Positions 6,684 through 9,297 of a stretch of 9,297 bases of DNA are shown in pieces. The notes beneath the pieces are model-generated. The model made no database searches, had not been told where the DNA came from, and saw nothing but the letters and a program-made list of their open reading frames with translations. Position 1 is the stretch's first letter. Each line of letters opens with the position of its first letter. The translations under genes were made by a program, and so were the position numbers. Source of the DNA: Gammaproteobacteria bacterium (GTDB lineage: Bacteria; Pseudomonadota; Gammaproteobacteria; Steroidobacterales; Steroidobacteraceae). The stretch lies in assembly GCA_030040235.1 (NCBI GenBank), contig JASHUC010000517.1, forward strand, positions 1-9,297. Reading direction: 5' to 3'.

Positions 6684-6690
6684 TCACCTC
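6684..6690 (-). promoter_or_regulatory. Strong hemB ribosome binding site overlapping the hemD stop
   Basis: GAGGTGA read on the minus strand, 5 bases before the hemB ATG. Its TGA is the hemD stop codon. It is the strongest Shine-Dalgarno in the heme operon and fixes the hemB start. Confidence 0.8.
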
Positions 6691-7430
6691 GGGTGCAAAA
6701 CCTGATGCGTCGTCGCGGCCAACCCCTCGAGCGTCGGCGGCCGAGCGAGGACGGCCGGGAAACCGCGCTCCGCGAGCGCCTGTCCGGTCGTCGCCCCGAG
6801 CGCAATCGCGGCCGAGGAGGACAGGAGCCGCTCGAAGTACTCGTGCCCGAGCGCCTGCTCGAGCTCCTCCACGCACGAGGGACTCGTGAAGGTCACCGCC
6901 CCCACGGCCTCGCGCTCGATGGTTGCACGACAGGCATCGACATCGAGTGGCGCGGCATCCGTGCGATAGGCCTCGACCTCGAGCACCTGCGCGCCGAGCC
7001 GGCGCAACCCGGCCGGGAGCACGGGCAAGGCACGAGAGCTTCGCGGGAAGAGCACTCGCGTCCCCGGCCGAATGAGCGGACCGAGCGCTGCGAGGAGGTC
7101 CGTGGCACTCGCCTGAGGAGGAACCACCTCGGGGGCCCAACCGCATGCGCGGAGCGCAGCCGCGGTGCTCGCTCCGACCGCTGCAACGCGCAGCCGTTCC
7201 GGTCGAACCGGGAGCCGGCCCGTCACGGGCTCCACGGCATGACGGCTCGTGAACACGATCCAATCGAGGCGCGAGACTTGCGCGAGCGCCGCCGCGAGGG
7301 GCGCGGGATTTTGAGCCGGTGAGATGCGCACCACGGGCCACCAGAGCACCTCGAGCCCGAGCTCGCGCAGCCGTGCGCTCAAGGGGCCCTCGCGCGGCTC
7401 ATCACGGGTGACGACGGCGGCGCGCGTCAC
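6684..7430 (-). CDS. hemD: Uroporphyrinogen III synthase
   Basis: Closes hydroxymethylbilane with inversion of ring D to give uroporphyrinogen III, the branch point to heme, siroheme and cobalamin. 248 residues, about the normal length. HemD is poorly conserved, but the characteristic pieces are in order: VVTRDEPREG at the N-terminus, LDWIVFTSRHAVE, VAAVGASTAAALRACGW, RVLFPRSSRALPVLPAGLR, VLEVEAYRT, AVTFTSPSCVEEL, AIALGATTGQALAERGFP and a final APPTLEGLA-like helix (RPPTLEGLAATTHQVL). The start is the GTG at 7428-7430, which forms a GTGA overlap with the hemC stop. No Shine-Dalgarno precedes it, so translation should depend on coupling to hemC. Its stop falls in the hemB Shine-Dalgarno. The position between hemC and hemB strengthens the call. 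Confidence 0.95.
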   Translation of the reverse strand: MTRAAVVTRDEPREGPLSARLRELGLEVLWWPVVRISPAQNPAPLAAALAQVSRLDWIVFTSRHAVEPVTGRLPVRPERLRVAAVGASTAAALRACGWAPEVVPPQASATDLLAALGPLIRPGTRVLFPRSSRALPVLPAGLRRLGAQVLEVEAYRTDAAPLDVDACRATIEREAVGAVTFTSPSCVEELEQALGHEYFERLLSSSAAIALGATTGQALAERGFPAVLARPPTLEGLAATTHQVLHPR

Positions 7431-8401
7431 GGCAGTTGCACCGTAGCCGGCGAGCGCTGCTGCTCGATGATGCGCCGGGCCCCCTTCGCGAGCAGCTCTT
7501 CCCCCAGGCGCTCGCCGAGCTCCGCGGCACAACGTTGCGCAGCCATCGCATCCTGCGGAAGCGCCGCCTCGGAGCTCGCCGCCACGGTGGCGGTCCCATC
7601 GAGCGAGCACGCGAGCGCCCGCAGGCGAAGCCGATCCACCTCCGCGCGTGCGAGCGCCCCGAGGGGGATCTGGCAGCCGCCCTCGACGCGCCTGAGGAGT
7701 GCTCGCTCGGCGAGCGTTGCCAGGCGCGTCGGCAGGTGATCGGCCGCGGCGAGCCAGCGCATCGAGCGTTCATCATCTGCGCGGCTCACGACGGCGATGG
7801 CGCCCTGCGACACGGCCGGCGTGAAGTCCTCGGGCGAGAGGTACGCGCTCACGTGCCGCTCGAGCCCGAGGCGCTTGAGGCCCGCAGCGGCCAGGATGAT
7901 CGCCTCGAACTCCCCGCGCTCGAGCCTCTGGAGGCGCGTCGGCACGTTGCCGCGCAGCTCGAGCGCGGCGAGGTCGGGGCGCAGCCGCGCGAGGAAGGCG
8001 CGGCGGCGCAAGCTGCTCGTGCCGACCCGGTCACCGCTTCTGAGCTCCCCGAGACTCGAGGCGGAGCGTGCGAGGAGCGCATCCCGCGGATCCTCCCGCT
8101 CGAGCACCGCCGCAAGAGCGAGCCCCGGATCGAGCGTCGTCGAAAGATCCTTCAGGCTGTGAACGGCGACGTCCACCTCGCCGGCGAGAACCGCGCGATC
8201 GATCTCGCGTGTGAAAAAGGCACGCCCGCCGACCTGCCACAGCGGCACCTCGGTGCGCACGTCGCCCTCGGTCCGGATCGGTACCAGCTCAACCGGCGGT
8301 GCCCCCGCTTGCATCCGCAGCAGCTCGGCCACGCGGTTCGCCTGCCACATCGCAAGCTGTGAGGCGCGCGTCCCGATCCGCAGGGGCCGGGCCGCGCTCA
8401 A
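7427..8401 (-). CDS. hemC: Hydroxymethylbilane synthase (porphobilinogen deaminase)
   Basis: Polymerises four porphobilinogens to hydroxymethylbilane using a covalent dipyrromethane cofactor. 324 residues, slightly longer than E. coli HemC. RIGTRASQLAMWQA (8-21) opens the fold. AVHSLKD (79-85) holds the Lys84/Asp85 pair equivalent to E. coli Lys83/Asp84. RVGTSSLRRRAFL, ELRGNVPTRLQRL and GGCQIPLGA follow, with Cys243 as the cofactor attachment site. The start is the rare TTG at 8399-8401: it overlaps the response-regulator stop as TTGA, has GGGAG (8409-8413) 7 bases upstream, and places RIGTR at residue 8 as in homologues. No ATG or GTG lies in a reasonable place. The overlap ties HemC production to translation of the response regulator. 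Confidence 0.97.
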   Translation of the reverse strand: MSAARPLRIGTRASQLAMWQANRVAELLRMQAGAPPVELVPIRTEGDVRTEVPLWQVGGRAFFTREIDRAVLAGEVDVAVHSLKDLSTTLDPGLALAAVLEREDPRDALLARSASSLGELRSGDRVGTSSLRRRAFLARLRPDLAALELRGNVPTRLQRLERGEFEAIILAAAGLKRLGLERHVSAYLSPEDFTPAVSQGAIAVVSRADDERSMRWLAAADHLPTRLATLAERALLRRVEGGCQIPLGALARAEVDRLRLRALACSLDGTATVAASSEAALPQDAMAAQRCAAELGERLGEELLAKGARRIIEQQRSPATVQLP

Positions 8402-9117
8402 GCGTCTTCTCCCGACTCGAAGCGGTAGCCGACGCCCCACACGGTGAGAAAGTGCCGCGGGTTCGCCGGATCGCGCTCGAAGCGCTTGCGCAACCGCAGA
8501 ATGAAATTGTCCACGGTGCGCGTGGAGGGAAACACATCGTAGCCCCAGACCCGCTCGAGCAGGTCCTCGCGGGAGACGATCTCGCCGGGCTTCTCGGCGA
8601 GCACCTTGAGGATCATCGCTTCCTTCTCGGTGAGCTCCTGCACCTCCCCGGTCCACGAGCGGCCGCCAAAGGTGCGAAAGTCCACCTCGTTGCCGCCGAA
8701 GCGCAGCGTCGAGGCCGCCGCCGCGGTGCTCGCCGTGTACCAGTCCCAGCGGCGCAGGATCGCCCGTATCCGCAGCAGGAATTCCTGCAGATGAAAGGGC
8801 TTGGCGAGGTAATCGTCGCCGCCCGCCTCGAGACCGCGGACCCGATCGGCGGGATCGCCGCGCGCGGTGAGGAAAAGGACGGGCGTCATGATGCCGCGCG
8901 CGCGCAGTATGCGGCAGACCTCGAAGCCATCGCGCCCCGGAAGCATCACATCGAGCACCAGCAGATCGCAGCGCTCGCGCTCGAACCACTCCACCGCGCG
9001 TTCACCGTCGTGCACCATATCGACGGTGAAGCCCTCCGCACGCAGGTTCTCCGCGATCCCTGCGGCAATCGCGGGATCGTCTTCCACGACGAGGACTCTG
9101 TAGGGAGAATCGCTCAC
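8398..9117 (-). CDS. Two-component response regulator, OmpR/PhoB family
   Basis: 239 residues. The receiver domain (about 7-122) has the acidic pair Asp13/Asp14 (VVEDDP), phospho-acceptor Asp56 (LLVLDVMLPGRDG), Thr84 (FLTARG) and Lys106 (YLAKPF). A winged-helix DNA-binding domain follows (about 140-235), with LTEKEAMILKVLAEKPGEIV, the recognition-helix region TRTVDNFILRLRKRFE and the wing HFLTVWGVGYRF. Phosphorylated by its kinase, it should bind direct repeats upstream of target promoters. I chose the GTG at 9115-9117 because GGAG (9123-9126) is 5 bases upstream and it forms a GTGA overlap with the kinase stop. Another in-frame GTG lies at 9136-9138. Its position directly ahead of hemC suggests that it regulates heme synthesis or itself through this operon (inference); the signal and targets are not visible. 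Confidence 0.95.
   Translation of the reverse strand: MSDSPYRVLVVEDDPAIAAGIAENLRAEGFTVDMVHDGERAVEWFERERCDLLVLDVMLPGRDGFEVCRILRARGIMTPVLFLTARGDPADRVRGLEAGGDDYLAKPFHLQEFLLRIRAILRRWDWYTASTAAAASTLRFGGNEVDFRTFGGRSWTGEVQELTEKEAMILKVLAEKPGEIVSREDLLERVWGYDVFPSTRTVDNFILRLRKRFERDPANPRHFLTVWGVGYRFESGEDA
8409..8413 (-). promoter_or_regulatory. Ribosome binding site that decides the hemC TTG start
   Basis: GGGAG on the minus strand, 7 bases upstream of the TTG at 8399-8401 and inside the last codons of the response regulator. It supports the TTG over any downstream start. Confidence 0.65.
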
Positions 9118-9297
9118 GAGAGCTCCGCCGCCGGCCACACGAGCACGAACTCCGCGCCGCGGCCGAGCCCCTCGCTGTGTGCGCTCACCCGCCCACCGAC
9201 GAGCTGCATCAGGCGCTTGACGATGTAGAGCCCGAGGCCCGTGCCGTAGTAGCCGCCGCCGGCGCCGGCATTCAACCGCGAGAACCTCTCAAAGAGG
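9114..9297 (-). CDS. Sensor histidine kinase, C-terminal end only (partial)
   Basis: The last 60 residues of a histidine kinase whose beginning lies beyond the right edge. The visible part is the end of the HATPase domain: an F-box LFERFSRL, then the G2 box GTGLGLYIVKRLMQLVGGRV and a terminal RGAEFVLVWP strand before TGA (9114-9116). A glycine-rich stretch (NAGAGGGYYGTG) forms part of the ATP lid. No sensor domain, HAMP or phospho-acceptor histidine is in view, so the signal is unknown. Its stop overlaps the response-regulator GTG as GTGA, so the two are almost certainly cognate partners. Confidence 0.93.
   Translation of the reverse strand, partial: LFERFSRLNAGAGGGYYGTGLGLYIVKRLMQLVGGRVSAHSEGLGRGAEFVLVWPAAELS

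Noticed and set aside
5701..7341. Apparent 546-residue HemB with a large N-terminal extension (HemD-HemB fusion?)
   Set aside because: The extension is a different frame of hemD. A strong Shine-Dalgarno and ATG at 6678 give a normal 325-residue HemB, and hemD is intact in its own frame.
7427..8989. Apparent 520-residue HemC extended into the response regulator
   Set aside because: The upstream part is out of frame with the real regulator and has no domain sense. The TTG at 8401 with its ribosome binding site gives a standard HemC.
1..9297. Defence system, mobile element or CRISPR array
   Set aside because: No repeats, transposase, integrase or nuclease motifs were found; the genes are housekeeping and regulatory.

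Overview
The window is GC-rich, and every gene I can support lies on the minus strand. It looks like ordinary chromosomal DNA from an aerobic Gram-negative bacterium. The evidence for that is an oxygen-dependent HemF, an OmpR-type two-component system, an ECF sigma / membrane anti-sigma pair and an exported beta-strand repeat protein. I cannot settle the phylum. High-GC Acidobacteriota, Myxococcota, Gemmatimonadota and some gammaproteobacteria all fit, and the core order hemC-hemD-hemB is shared by several of these lineages. I see no mobile element, CRISPR array, tRNA or rRNA.

Right part (about 3781-9297, transcribed right to left): the C-terminal end of a sensor histidine kinase, an OmpR/PhoB-type response regulator, then hemC, hemD, hemB, hemE and hemF. 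The spacing is extremely tight. Kinase/regulator, regulator/hemC and hemC/hemD share 4-base GTGA, TTGA and GTGA stop/start overlaps. hemD and hemB are 5 bases apart, with the hemD stop inside the hemB Shine-Dalgarno. hemB/hemE and hemE/hemF overlap. The five enzymes carry 5-aminolevulinate to protoporphyrinogen IX: HemB makes porphobilinogen, HemC hydroxymethylbilane, HemD uroporphyrinogen III, HemE coproporphyrinogen III and HemF protoporphyrinogen IX. The two-component system therefore appears to be translated from the same message as the heme pathway.

Middle (3383-3780): about 400 bases with no firm gene. It should hold the promoter of the sigma-factor operon, and a candidate lies directly against the sigma start codon. 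On the plus strand it also holds a perfect GGAACTT ECF-type -35 element, followed by a small reading frame with its own Shine-Dalgarno. That frame is the least-explained item in the window.

Left part (1-3382, minus strand): an ECF sigma factor, its putative membrane anti-sigma factor (ATGA overlap) and a secreted DUF4097-like protein with repeated S-G-D turns form a compact three-gene envelope-stress type operon. An 87-base gap separates it from an aldehyde dehydrogenase that runs off the left edge with about 426 residues visible. No gene is visibly frameshifted or broken; only the two edge genes are cut by the window.
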